Source: Flagellimonas maritima
GTDB taxonomy: Bacteria; Bacteroidota; Bacteroidia; Flavobacteriales; Flavobacteriaceae
Length of the DNA stretch: 64,000 bases
Reading direction: 5' to 3'
Assembly: GCF_003269425.1 (NCBI RefSeq)
Contig: NZ_CP030104.1
Coordinates: 496,001 to 560,000, forward strand
The translations under genes were made by a program, and so were the position numbers. A model generated the notes under the pieces. The model was given only the letters and a program-made list of their open reading frames with translations. It searched no databases and was not told the origin of the DNA. The first letter of the stretch is position 1, and each line of letters opens with the position of its first letter. Below, piece by piece: positions 1-7,413 of the stretch.

Positions 1-371
1 TTTATTTTTTTGTCCCAAGGTGAACGATGCAATTTTTCAAAAGATGCTCTATAGTTTTGAGCCCCTAAGGCTTCGATATAATTTAAGGCCATAGCCTCTT
101 CAAAATCAACAGGGAAAGCCTCTACTCCTGTGTAATTCACCCGCAGATTCTGTGAAGTACTTTCCAAAAGAGTTATAAATGCATTTAGACCTGTACCAAA
201 GCCTACTTCAAGTATTTCTAGATCTGTATCTTTAAACAAACGGAGTCCATGTGCTATAAAGACGTAATATGCTTCTTGTACCGCACCATGTTTTGAATGG
301 TATTGTTCGTTCCATTCTTCAATTTGAATGGTTTTGGACCCATCGGCAGTGGTAATAATATTTCGCTTCAA
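1..371 (-). CDS. mnmD: MnmD-type tRNA methyltransferase, partial
   Basis: The protein resembles the stand-alone MnmC2/MnmD methyltransferases (former DUF752), which methylate 5-aminomethyl-2-thiouridine at tRNA wobble position 34 using S-adenosylmethionine. About 123 N-terminal residues are visible before the gene leaves the window. A segment reading EEWNEQYHSKHGAVQEA is typical of the family, and LEVGFGTGLNAF, about 60 residues in, is the SAM-binding glycine loop. No ATG is available in frame. The likely start is TTG at 371, two bases after the stop codon of the upstream DUF4920 gene, so the two are probably co-transcribed. Family assignment is good; the exact start is inferred. Confidence 0.85.
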   Translation of the reverse strand, partial: MKRNIITTADGSKTIQIEEWNEQYHSKHGAVQEAYYVFIAHGLRLFKDTDLEILEVGFGTGLNAFITLLESTSQNLRVNYTGVEAFPVDFEEAMALNYIEALGAQNYRASFEKLHRSPWDKKI

Positions 372-373
372 GA

Positions 374-838
374 TTATTCCTTCATTAAAACTCCTGAAGC
401 TTCAAAACGATAGGTTCTTTTAGGTACCGTAATTTTTTCAACTTCTTCTTTTGATTTTCCTGCGTCTTCGGCATAGTGTCTTTGTTCATCCACAGAGACT
501 TCCTCCAGAAAAGCAAGTCCATTGAGAAAAACCTGATTATTTTCGGAATCGGTAGGCACAAAAAATCCGTAGTCCTTAAATTTTACGAAAACCTGTTCTC
601 CAGTTTCAAGATCGACCTTCATCCAACAGCCTTTGGATTTACAAACCTCGGACACCGTTCCTGATAGTTGCGCAGCAATGCTGTCATTTACAGCAATATT
701 TTTAAATACTGTTTTATCTACAGAGGAGCCTGCCTCTAGCTCAAAGGATGCTCCATAAGCTTGGAAATCGCTATTTTGACCATAAGTTGTTATCTGGAAC
801 AGTAAGAATATGACAGGTAAAATGTTAAATACTTTCAT
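374..838 (-). CDS. DUF4920 domain secreted protein
   Basis: A 154-residue exported protein with an N-terminal signal peptide (about residues 1-20, ending in YGQ). The central CKSKGCWM motif (Cys66, Cys71) followed by a VFVKFKDYGFFVP stretch is the hallmark of DUF4920, a family of small Bacteroidota periplasmic proteins of unknown activity. The two cysteines could bind a metal or form a disulfide, but this is inference. It starts with ATG at 838, has about 100 bp of AT-rich upstream DNA facing ilvE, and its stop nearly touches the mnmD start, which suggests a two-gene transcript. No functional link to tRNA modification is evident. Confidence 0.85.
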   Translation of the reverse strand: MKVFNILPVIFLLFQITTYGQNSDFQAYGASFELEAGSSVDKTVFKNIAVNDSIAAQLSGTVSEVCKSKGCWMKVDLETGEQVFVKFKDYGFFVPTDSENNQVFLNGLAFLEEVSVDEQRHYAEDAGKSKEEVEKITVPKRTYRFEASGVLMKE

Positions 839-945
839 AATCGAAAAAAATAAATATTTAGTCTGCTAATTACAGGATTTAAAGGTAATAAAACATTAGA
901 AATTTCAGATAATTAGCTAATTTTAGCTGTTAAATTTCTTTGGAT

Positions 946-2010
946 ATGGAAACAATGACAAACGCTATAACAATCGAAAAATCGAAAACTTCTAAAATCC
1001 ATGATGTTGATTTTGAGAATCTTTCTTTTGGAAGTACCTACACGGACCATATGCTTGTCTGTGATTATGTTGATGGTGCATGGCAAACGCCAAAAATTAT
1101 TCCATATCAACCCATAACCTTAGAACCTTCCGCAAAAATTTTCCACTACGGGCAATCCATTTTTGAGGGAATGAAAGCTTATAAGGATGAAGCTGGCAAA
1201 GCTTGGCTGTTTAGACCTTTGGAAAACCACAAACGTTTGAATAAATCTGCTGAACGCTTGGCAATACCTGAACTCCCCGAGTCTTTTTTTATAGAAGGCC
1301 TTACGACCTTGCTCCAACTAGAGAAGGATTGGATTCCTGAAACACCTGGAAGTTCCTTATATATTAGACCTTTTATATTGGCTTCTGGAACTGGATTTCA
1401 TGCCTCACCGGCAGACGCATACAAGTTTATAATAGCCTGTGCGCCTTCCGGCTCCTATTTTTCAGGAAAGGTAAGGGTATTGATAGAAGAAAAATATTCC
1501 CGCTCTGCGAACGGCGGTGTCGGATATGCCAAAGCGGGCGGAAATTATGCAGGTCAGTTTTATCCAACGCAACTGGCTATTGAAAAGGGGTACAATCAAG
1601 TCATTTGGACGGATGACAACAATCATGAATATATTGAGGAAGCCGGTGCCATGAATATTTTTGCCCGTATCAATGACACCTTGATCACTGGACCTACAAG
1701 TGATCGCATCTTGGATGGCATAACCCGTAAAAGTATATTGGAAATTGCCAAAGACGAAGGAATAGATACCGAAGTGCGAAATATTACGGTCAACGAAGTA
1801 GTGCAAGCTGCGAAAGATGGAACGCTAAAAGAAATGTTCGGTGCGGGTACCGCAGCGGTCATATCCCCTATAGCTGGCTTTGGATATAAAGGGGTTGATT
1901 ATGACCTGCCTGAATTATCCGAAAGTTATGCAACACGACTCAAAAAAAGAATTACGGATATCCAGTACAATCGCGCTGAAGATAAGTTTGGATGGCGCTA
2001 TGAGGTATAA
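946..2010 (+). CDS. ilvE: Branched-chain amino acid aminotransferase
   Basis: A class IV PLP-dependent aminotransferase of 354 residues that interconverts valine, leucine and isoleucine with their 2-oxo acids, using 2-oxoglutarate/glutamate. The PLP lysine lies in GYAKAGGNYAG (about Lys196) and the class IV signature in YIEEAGAMNIFA (about 229-240). Length and ends match the long bacterial/eukaryotic BCAT subgroup. An in-frame TTG two codons upstream is possible, but ATG at 946 is the more likely start. The gene stands alone, divergent from DUF4920, and ends just before a repeat element. Branched-chain metabolism also appears later in the window as isobutyryl-CoA mutase, but the two are not linked. 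Confidence 0.93.
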   Translation: METMTNAITIEKSKTSKIHDVDFENLSFGSTYTDHMLVCDYVDGAWQTPKIIPYQPITLEPSAKIFHYGQSIFEGMKAYKDEAGKAWLFRPLENHKRLNKSAERLAIPELPESFFIEGLTTLLQLEKDWIPETPGSSLYIRPFILASGTGFHASPADAYKFIIACAPSGSYFSGKVRVLIEEKYSRSANGGVGYAKAGGNYAGQFYPTQLAIEKGYNQVIWTDDNNHEYIEEAGAMNIFARINDTLITGPTSDRILDGITRKSILEIAKDEGIDTEVRNITVNEVVQAAKDGTLKEMFGAGTAAVISPIAGFGYKGVDYDLPELSESYATRLKKRITDIQYNRAEDKFGWRYEV

Positions 2011-2020
2011 AAAAGGTTGA

Positions 2021-2110
2021 AGAGGCAGTCCAAAAAGCTATATTTTAAATTTACTGTAATCTCGAGCGGAGTCGAGATGTATTTGAGATCAAGATATTAA
2101 ATTTTTGGAC
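2021..2110. repeat. REP-like inverted-repeat element A
   Basis: Between the converging ends of ilvE and the MazG-like gene. Outer 9-bp arms GTCCAAAAA (2028-2036) and TTTTTGGAC (2102-2110) enclose a small hairpin at 2060-2077 (TCTCGA, 6-nt loop, TCGAGA). The left arm with its flank GAAGAGGCAGTCCAAAAAG closely matches the reverse complement of the right end of the element at 37300-37430, so these look like dispersed copies of one family. They may act as bidirectional terminators or mRNA-stabilising hairpins. Confidence 0.6.
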
Positions 2111-2174
2111 ATCGTTTATATTACAAAAAGTATAGGCTTGAATTGACGGCGAAAATACCTTTTGTACAGTTATT

Positions 2175-2561
2175 CTATTTATCCAAAATTCCTTGAATAT
2201 CAGGTTTAAAATAATTGGGACCTTTAAGCACCTTTCCATCTTCTCGGTAAATAGGCATTCCATCTGCACCGAGCTTGCTCATGTTACTGCGCTGGATTTC
2301 CTCAAAAACTTCCTCAATTTTGTATTGCATCCCATGTTCCAAAATAGTCCCGCATAGAATATAGAGCATATCCCCAAGGGCATCTGCAACTTCGGTTAAA
2401 TCGCCGTCATTTGCAGCTTCCAGATATTCTTTGTTTTCTTCATCCATTAAATTGAAACGTAATTGGTTTTTGGCCGGTCCCAAATTTGCAGTGGGCACTT
2501 GTAGCACCCCAAGTCCAAATGAATTATGGAATAGTTCAACAGCGTTTATTTTACTTTTCAT
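2175..2561 (-). CDS. MazG-like NTP pyrophosphohydrolase family protein
   Basis: A 128-residue all-alpha NTP pyrophosphatase-like protein. The metal-binding pattern is visible: EENKEYLEA (an ExxE/ExxxE helix, about residues 41-50) followed by ALGDMLYILCG (about 61-71), where the aspartate completes the site. Proteins of this family hydrolyse nucleoside triphosphates or phosphoribosyl-ATP to the monophosphate and pyrophosphate, often for pool sanitation. The C-terminal half (MSKLGADGMPIYREDGKVLKGPNYF) is characteristic of a phage/Bacteroidota branch. The start is ATG at 2561, with a short divergent gap to the small membrane gene. The substrate cannot be told from sequence. Confidence 0.8.
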   Translation of the reverse strand: MKSKINAVELFHNSFGLGVLQVPTANLGPAKNQLRFNLMDEENKEYLEAANDGDLTEVADALGDMLYILCGTILEHGMQYKIEEVFEEIQRSNMSKLGADGMPIYREDGKVLKGPNYFKPDIQGILDK

Positions 2562-2600
2562 TATAGTTGATTTGATTTAGCTTTGCGTAAAAATAAAAAT

Positions 2601-2789
2601 ATGTTCAGCACAGGACAATTAATTTTTGCGGCACTTTTTTTAATAGTGTTTATTATAATCATAACAATTTCTTACCGTAGAGATAAAACCATGCACCAAA
2701 AAAATTACAAGGGTGTAAAATGGGTCATGATTTCCTTTGTCACATTCATAACTATTTTATTCCTGATCAAGTACTTTCTTAAAAATTAA
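2601..2789 (+). CDS. Small two-TM flavobacterial membrane protein
   Basis: A 62-residue protein with two predicted membrane helices (about residues 5-23 and 42-58) joined by a basic loop, YRRDKTMHQKNYKGVKW. The reading frame is open further upstream from a TTG at 2583, but ATG at 2601 gives the compact form typical of this small flavobacterial family. The short lysine-rich tail suggests a cytoplasmic C-terminus. Function is unknown. It heads a string of small membrane-protein genes (a 59-aa protein and crcB) in the same direction, although a possible promoter lies between it and the next gene. Confidence 0.7.
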   Translation: MFSTGQLIFAALFLIVFIIIITISYRRDKTMHQKNYKGVKWVMISFVTFITILFLIKYFLKN

Positions 2790-2870
2790 CATTTCTATTG
2801 ATTCTACCACAAAAATGAGGTGTTTTACAACTTTAATCAGAGGTTGATTCGTATACTATAGGAAAAGACG

Positions 2871-2878
2871 TACTTTTG
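2871..2878 (+). promoter_or_regulatory. Candidate -7 box (TACTTTTG)
   Basis: An exact match to the Bacteroidota housekeeping -7 consensus TAnnTTTG, placed 22 bp before the ATG of the 59-aa gene. No well-spaced -33 TTTG was found (a TTG at 2844 is 24 bp away, too far), so support is moderate. Confidence 0.4.
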
Positions 2879-2900
2879 TTTAACACAAGTTTAGTAGAAA

Positions 2901-3080
2901 ATGACAACATTTTTCGGCATCTTACTGGTTTTACTTGTTGTGAATGCGATTCTTTTGATTTTCAGTATCAAAGGAGCCAAGAATAGGTTGAACAATTCCG
3001 TTCACAAAACTTCCGAAACATCCATTAAGAAAATTATTCAACGAGAGTCTTCGGACAGTGAATATAAAAAAGCGGTTTAG
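2901..3080 (+). CDS. Small single-TM protein (59 aa)
   Basis: A short gene coding 59 residues: one N-terminal membrane helix (about residues 3-22, very Leu/Val rich) and a basic, Ser/Lys-rich cytoplasmic tail ending SEYKKAV. The ATG at 2901 follows an exact -7 promoter box, and the stop is only 16 bp before crcB. The helix-plus-charged-tail design and tight spacing favour a real gene over chance. Function is unknown. It could be a small membrane-associated regulator, but nothing in the sequence proves this. Confidence 0.6.
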   Translation: MTTFFGILLVLLVVNAILLIFSIKGAKNRLNNSVHKTSETSIKKIIQRESSDSEYKKAV

Positions 3081-3096
3081 TTTGTACCTTTAGACC

Positions 3097-3471
3097 ATGA
3101 AGCAAGCTTTTCTTGTTTTTTTGGGAGGTGGTCTGGGCAGTGTTTTTCGCTACGCAATATCCAAATCCTTAAATCCAGTTTTCCAAAATTTCTTTCTTGG
3201 TACTTTTTTGGTCAATATTATAGGTTCTTTGCTAATAGGCCTTATTATAGGAATGTCATCAAGGAACAATCTTCTTTCTTCTAACAGTGTACTATTCCTT
3301 GCCACTGGTTTTTGTGGTGGTTTTACAACATTTTCCGCTTTCGCATTTGAAAAGCATTCCCTAGTAAAGAATGGTGAGCTTTTTCATTTCTCTTTTTACA
3401 CGATTTCAAGCATTTTTGTAGGTCTTTTAGCGATTGCTTTAGGTATATGGCTCTCAAAGCTGAGTAGTTAG
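3097..3471 (+). CDS. crcB: CrcB/Fluc fluoride channel
   Basis: A 124-residue, four-helix dual-topology fluoride exporter of the inner membrane. The family signatures are clear: GGGLGSVFRYAIS (about residues 10-23), the NIIGSLLIGLIIG helix (about 40-52) and GFCGGFTTFSAF (71-82), which holds the pore-lining phenylalanines and the central sodium-site region. Such channels work as antiparallel dimers, and one gene per genome is common. ATG at 3097 is 16 bp after the preceding 59-aa gene, so co-transcription is likely. No fluoride riboswitch was recognised upstream. Confidence 0.92.
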   Translation: MKQAFLVFLGGGLGSVFRYAISKSLNPVFQNFFLGTFLVNIIGSLLIGLIIGMSSRNNLLSSNSVLFLATGFCGGFTTFSAFAFEKHSLVKNGELFHFSFYTISSIFVGLLAIALGIWLSKLSS

Positions 3472-3537
3472 TTATAAATTTATATTTCTTATCAATATTT
3501 GTTTATTATTGAACATTCTTTAATATAACTCCCACTT

Positions 3538-3592
3538 TATATGATGATACTGTGATTATTTAAGTTTTACATTAAGAAAAAATCATCATATA
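3538..3592. repeat. 11-bp inverted repeat between crcB and glnK
   Basis: Perfect arms TATATGATGAT (3538-3548) and ATCATCATATA (3582-3592) separated by 33 nt, 67 bp after the crcB stop. There is no T-run, so it is not a classic terminator. It may stabilise the crcB mRNA 3' end or be part of the glnK control region. Confidence 0.4.
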
Positions 3593-3620
3593 CTTAATAA
3601 AACATTACTTAAAATCTTAT

Positions 3621-3640
3621 ACCCCTAAATATTTAGGGGT
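3621..3640. promoter_or_regulatory. Palindromic nitrogen-operator candidate ACCCC-N10-GGGGT (copy 1)
   Basis: A palindrome whose half-sites ACCCC and GGGGT are 10 bp apart; here the inner bases are symmetric too. The same half-sites with the same spacing occur at 29733-29752 between the two glutamine synthetase genes. Its centre is 82 bp upstream of the -7 box of glnK (81 bp at the second site). A run of eight T follows, so this copy could instead be an intrinsic terminator; the second copy lacks that run. Confidence 0.6.
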
Positions 3641-3708
3641 ATTTTTTTTATAAATATAAAAATATATGTACAAACATGACATTTATCATAGCCTGATGTC
3701 ATTTAACA

Positions 3709-3716
3709 TATATTTG
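3709..3716 (+). promoter_or_regulatory. glnK-amtB -7 promoter box (TATATTTG)
   Basis: A perfect TAnnTTTG box 23 bp before the glnK ATG. No TTTG/TTG -33 element lies at the usual 18-20 bp spacing, which fits an activator-dependent promoter. Immediately upstream are two near-identical 12-bp direct repeats (ACATTTATCATA at 3679-3690 and TCATTTAACATA at 3699-3710) about 20 bp, or two helical turns, apart. Confidence 0.6.
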
Positions 3717-3739
3717 GCGAATCAATTAATCAAATAATC

Positions 3740-4078
3740 ATGAAAAAAGTCGAGGCAATTATTAGAAAATCAAAATTTGATGAGGTGAAAAAAGCACTCC
3801 ATCAGATTGAAGTCAACTTCTTTAGTTATTGGGATGTAACTGGGGTAGGAAACGAAAAGCAAGGTCATGTATACCGTGGTATTTCTTACAGTACTTCAGA
3901 TATTCAAAGAAGGTATCTGGTCATAGTAGTATCAGATGATTTTCTGGAGCGTACGGTCAATACTTTATTGGAAGCAGCATCAACAGGAAATGTGGGAGAC
4001 GGTAAAGTCTTCATTTCTGATGTAATAGAGGCCTACAGAATTAGAACCAAAGAAAGCGGCAATGCCGGAATAAACTAA
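3740..4078 (+). CDS. glnK: P-II family nitrogen regulator GlnK
   Basis: A 112-residue P-II signal protein that reports ATP/ADP and 2-oxoglutarate and normally gates the ammonium channel encoded next door. The T-loop contains HVYRG (Tyr45, matching the uridylylated tyrosine position of the family), and the C-terminal GDGKVFISDVIEAYRIRT (about 87-104) is the nucleotide-binding B/C-loop region. The T-loop base GNEKQGHV differs from the GRQKGHTEL of enteric GlnB/GlnK and is one residue shorter, so ligand or partner contacts may differ. It is followed after 26 bp by amtB, the classic glnK-amtB pair. Confidence 0.93.
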   Translation: MKKVEAIIRKSKFDEVKKALHQIEVNFFSYWDVTGVGNEKQGHVYRGISYSTSDIQRRYLVIVVSDDFLERTVNTLLEAASTGNVGDGKVFISDVIEAYRIRTKESGNAGIN

Positions 4079-4104
4079 CCACTAACTAACAATATTTAAA
4101 GATT

Positions 4105-5361
4105 ATGGACGCAGGATTATTTACAGCAAACAATGTATGGATGATGATCTGTACAGGATTAGTTTTCTTCATGCACCTAGGTTTCTCATTTTTGGAAATA
4201 GGACTGACCAGACAAAAAAACACAGTAAACATTTTATTTAAAAATATATTCATTATATGTGTTGGCCTATTGCTTTACTACATTGGAGGATTTAATTTAA
4301 TGTATCCGGGTTTTGAAGATGGAGATTTAGGTTTCCTAAAATTTGCGGGTTTTGGAATTGCAGCTCCTGAAAATGGAATGACACCGGAATATGCCGATGG
4401 AGGTTATACCTGGTGGACCGACTTTCTTTTTCAAGGAATGTTCGCGGCCACTGCTGCAACTATTGTTTCCGGAGCGGTCGCTGAGCGTGTTAAACTTGGA
4501 GGATTTATGCTATTTACAATATTTTACGTAGGCCTGGTCTATCCCATAGTAGGTTCTTGGCAATGGGGAAGTGGGTTCCTATCTTCACTTTCGTACGGTG
4601 ACGCAGAAGGATTTTATGATTTTGCCGGTTCAACGTTAGTACACTCCGTAGGAGGATGGGGTGCATTGATCGCTATTTTCTTACTGGGGGCCAGAATTGG
4701 TAAATTTGGAGAAGATGGTAAACCCAAGGCCATTCCCGGCCATAGTTTGCCATTTGCCGCAGCAGGTGTACTTATTCTGTGGCTGGGCTGGTTTGGTTTT
4801 AATGGCGGTTCCGTACTTTCCGCTGACCCCCAAGCAACCTCATTAGTGCTTGTAACAACCTCTCTGGCTGCAGCCGCAGGCGGAGTCTCAGCATTTCTTG
4901 CTTCTTTGTTAGCTTATAAAAACTATGACCTAACCATGTTTCTAAATGGAATACTGGGCGGATTGGTGGGGATTACTGCAGGAGCGGACCAAATGTCACC
5001 AAACGAAGCCGTCCTTATCGGCTTGATTGCTGGCGTTGTCATTGTGCTCGGTGTGGCCTTGATTGATAAACTTAAACTTGATGACCCAGTTGGTGCAGTC
5101 GCTGTTCACCTGATTTGCGGAATATGGGGCACACTGGCCGTTGGGATATTTGGAAGCTTAGCTGGAATTGACCAATTTTTGGTACAATTGGCAGGCGTTG
5201 GTGCAGCCGCTACATTTTGTTCAATTACCGCATTCATCATTCTTTTTACCATTAAGAAGGTTTCTGGCCTTCGGGTTTCGGAAAAAGAAGAAGTGGAAGG
5301 TCTGGATATTCACGAACATGGTATGGATGCCTACGCTGATTTTAGAATGAACCAGCATTAA
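4105..5361 (+). CDS. amtB: Ammonium transporter AmtB
   Basis: A 418-residue inner-membrane channel of the Amt/Mep/Rh family with about eleven helices, moving ammonium/ammonia into the cell. The pore twin histidines are visible as His180 in STLVHSVGGWG and His335 in AVAVHLICGIWG. The FLEIGLTRQKNTVNI segment near the N-terminus and GAVAERVKLGGF (about 123-134) are also family landmarks. There is no long signal-type extension. It is co-transcribed with glnK, whose product probably plugs the pore when nitrogen is plentiful. A strong hairpin follows the stop codon, and a porin gene lies downstream. Confidence 0.95.
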   Translation: MDAGLFTANNVWMMICTGLVFFMHLGFSFLEIGLTRQKNTVNILFKNIFIICVGLLLYYIGGFNLMYPGFEDGDLGFLKFAGFGIAAPENGMTPEYADGGYTWWTDFLFQGMFAATAATIVSGAVAERVKLGGFMLFTIFYVGLVYPIVGSWQWGSGFLSSLSYGDAEGFYDFAGSTLVHSVGGWGALIAIFLLGARIGKFGEDGKPKAIPGHSLPFAAAGVLILWLGWFGFNGGSVLSADPQATSLVLVTTSLAAAAGGVSAFLASLLAYKNYDLTMFLNGILGGLVGITAGADQMSPNEAVLIGLIAGVVIVLGVALIDKLKLDDPVGAVAVHLICGIWGTLAVGIFGSLAGIDQFLVQLAGVGAAATFCSITAFIILFTIKKVSGLRVSEKEEVEGLDIHEHGMDAYADFRMNQH

Positions 5362-5368
5362 AAGAGGA

Positions 5369-5396
5369 AACGGAGCGTTTGGCAGAACGCTCCGTT
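5369..5396 (+). terminator. Hairpin after amtB
   Basis: A perfect 11-bp stem, AACGGAGCGTT / AACGCTCCGTT, with a 6-nt loop, 7 bp after the amtB stop. Only a weak T tract follows, so it may be a partial terminator or processing site that tunes porin expression relative to glnK-amtB. Confidence 0.6.
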
Positions 5397-5475
5397 GTAT
5401 AACCTTTTCATTTACAAAACTCAAATAATACAATTAAATGTCTCTCTAAAAGAGAGCACCTAAAATGATTACGAT

Positions 5476-6606
5476 ATGAAAACGATTATAAATACAAAAT
5501 ACATAAAAAATTTAGTTTTTGCCATCATGGTATTGGTATCTTTCACAGTTTTTGGACAGGAAGAGGAGACAAAACCAAAGTTCGAGTTTAGTGGTACGGT
5601 AGATGCCTATTATAGAGCAAATTTCAATGGATTAAATAAAGAAATTCCTGTTTTGGACGAAGATGGTGAAACCGAAGGAGTCTTCGTTCCCGCCGCTCCA
5701 GGAACTTCTTTTGCAAACGATCCAGGTTTTGCTATTGGCATGGTGAATTTAATAGCCTCCTATGAAAGCGAAAAAGTCGGCTTTGTAGCGGATTTGGTTT
5801 TTGGGCCCCGTGGTGAGGATGCGGTTTTTAACTCGTTTGGTTCCCCTGCAATAGTAAATCAGTTATATGTTTTTTGGAATGTTGGCGAGAATACCAGACT
5901 AACATTTGGAAACTTCAATACATTTTTGGGATATGAGGTAATCTCACCGTCCGCAAACTTTAATTATAGCACTTCGTACATGTTTTCCTATGGTCCTTTT
6001 TCCCATACTGGTATAAAAGCGGATTTTGACCTTGGCAATGATTGGTCTGCAATGTTGGCGGTTTTAAATCCTACCGACTTTACCGATTTTAATCCTTTAG
6101 GGGAAATCTCTTTTGGTGCACAATTGGGATATAGTGGTCAATTCTTAAACCTTATCTATGGAAATCAAAGCGGGGATGAATTTGTAAACGCAGATGGTGC
6201 GCTGATAGAAGTTGATAATGAGGCATTGTTCCAAATTGATTTTACGGGAGGATTCGATATAACTGAAAAATTCTTTTTGGGAATCAATGCAACTTACCAA
6301 GATACCGATGACCTTGGTTTTTACGGTGTTGCCTTATATCCACAATTGACTACTTCCGATAATTTTGCAATTGGTTTAAGAGGTGAATATTTCGCAGAAT
6401 CGGGTAGTTTTGGAGCAATTGGTACCGGTGTTGAAGATTCTAGTGTCTTCGCAGTGACTTTAACAGGAAGTGCCACTATAGGGGATTTGATTATCAAACC
6501 TGAAATTCGTTTGGATAGTGCATCTGAGGACTTTTTTCTTGATAGTGATTTAAATCCTAGTGACAGCCTTGCTTCTTTTATACTAGCAGCAGTTTATTCT
6601 TTCTAA
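5476..6606 (+). CDS. Outer-membrane beta-barrel porin (amt-linked)
   Basis: A 376-residue secreted protein with a signal peptide (about residues 1-28, cut after FGQ), an opening strand KFEFSGTVDAYYRANF, alternating aromatic/hydrophobic strands throughout and a C-terminal strand ending in Phe (AAVYSF), as in outer-membrane barrels. It belongs to the putative porin group often found beside amt genes in Flavobacteriia. A likely job is to let ammonium or small nitrogen compounds cross the outer membrane, inferred from position. ATG at 5476; it lies 114 bp after amtB, with a hairpin between them, so expression may be partly independent. Confidence 0.75.
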   Translation: MKTIINTKYIKNLVFAIMVLVSFTVFGQEEETKPKFEFSGTVDAYYRANFNGLNKEIPVLDEDGETEGVFVPAAPGTSFANDPGFAIGMVNLIASYESEKVGFVADLVFGPRGEDAVFNSFGSPAIVNQLYVFWNVGENTRLTFGNFNTFLGYEVISPSANFNYSTSYMFSYGPFSHTGIKADFDLGNDWSAMLAVLNPTDFTDFNPLGEISFGAQLGYSGQFLNLIYGNQSGDEFVNADGALIEVDNEALFQIDFTGGFDITEKFFLGINATYQDTDDLGFYGVALYPQLTTSDNFAIGLRGEYFAESGSFGAIGTGVEDSSVFAVTLTGSATIGDLIIKPEIRLDSASEDFFLDSDLNPSDSLASFILAAVYSF

Positions 6607-6611
6607 AACAA

Positions 6612-6692
6612 ATAAAGAGATTGTCTAAAAAGTAAATATTCAGTAACATCATTAAATCCAATTACCGCAGACTTTTTAGACAATCTCTTTAT
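6612..6692. repeat. 22-bp inverted repeat (REP-like element B)
   Basis: Perfect 22-bp arms at 6612-6633 and 6671-6692 enclose 37 nt between the converging porin and DUF1684 genes; the right arm reaches the first base of the DUF1684 stop codon. The core GTCTAAAAAGT is shared with elements A (2021-2110) and C (37300-37430). It probably forms a strong stem in transcripts from either side and serves as a two-way terminator. No protein or transposase is encoded. Confidence 0.65.
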
Positions 6693-7330
6693 CATTCCTT
6701 ACTAAAATCCTTCACTCCTGCCCTCACCTTGGTTTTCAAATAATTTTGTCTTGGTACTAGTGGGCAAGAATATTCTTTATTGTAAACACAGTAAGGGTTG
6801 TAGGCCTTATTGAAATCAATGACGATTTTATCACCTTCAGGAATCGTTAAATCTATATAACGGCCTCCTCCATAAGTTTCCGTTCCATTTGTTTCATCTA
6901 AAAACGGTAAAAACAGGTAGTCTTTGTATTTATCTTGAGAAATTAAATCAAGACTCTGGTAAATTTCCAATTGATGTTGTATACCGTTCAATTTAAAATG
7001 TACGATACCATAGACAACCTCCCTTGTTTTATCATCGGTTGTGCTGTCCATTAAAAAGGGAACAGCATCGGGGGTACGTTCAAATTTGGCATGAACAACG
7101 TAGGTCGTGTCAGGTAGAAAGAATTCAAGCCCATCAAAATCTTTTCTATACCTGTCCGGTAAAGGCGATGTTTCAGGGTTTTTAAAAGTAGCGTTCAATT
7201 CTTGTTGAAAATCATTGATTTCTTTTATCAAGGTCGAACCTGATTGAGGCTCTTTTTTGGCTTCATGATATTTTTTATCAGGCTTACAGGCAAATACTAA
7301 AAAAACTGTCAGCAATAAAGAGTACTTCAT
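6692..7330 (-). CDS. DUF1684 lipoprotein
   Basis: A 212-residue lipoprotein: signal peptide with the lipidation cysteine after LVFA (about Cys16), then a DUF1684 domain. The C-terminal signature is clear: GGRYIDLTIPEGDKIVIDFNKAYNPYCVYN followed by YSCPLVPRQNYLKTKVRAGVK. DUF1684 proteins are widespread, mostly exported or cytosolic, and lack a proven activity. The frame is open 33 codons further upstream, but the ATG at 7330 sits directly before the signal peptide. It diverges from the DJ-1-like lipoprotein gene, and its 3' end overlaps a long inverted repeat. Confidence 0.85.
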   Translation of the reverse strand: MKYSLLLTVFLVFACKPDKKYHEAKKEPQSGSTLIKEINDFQQELNATFKNPETSPLPDRYRKDFDGLEFFLPDTTYVVHAKFERTPDAVPFLMDSTTDDKTREVVYGIVHFKLNGIQHQLEIYQSLDLISQDKYKDYLFLPFLDETNGTETYGGGRYIDLTIPEGDKIVIDFNKAYNPYCVYNKEYSCPLVPRQNYLKTKVRAGVKDFSKE

Positions 7331-7413
7331 CTTGATAAAATCTTTAGTGTAAAAGTAGCGCAAATCGTTCTTAATATTACCTTCGCCAATCCTCACTATT
7401 AAAATACTTGGCC

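Noticed and set aside
3600..3660. Palindrome only as the crcB terminator
   Set aside because: Possible for copy 1, but it is about 150 bp from crcB, and the second copy between the glutamine synthetases shares half-sites and promoter spacing without a T-run; kept as an alternative.
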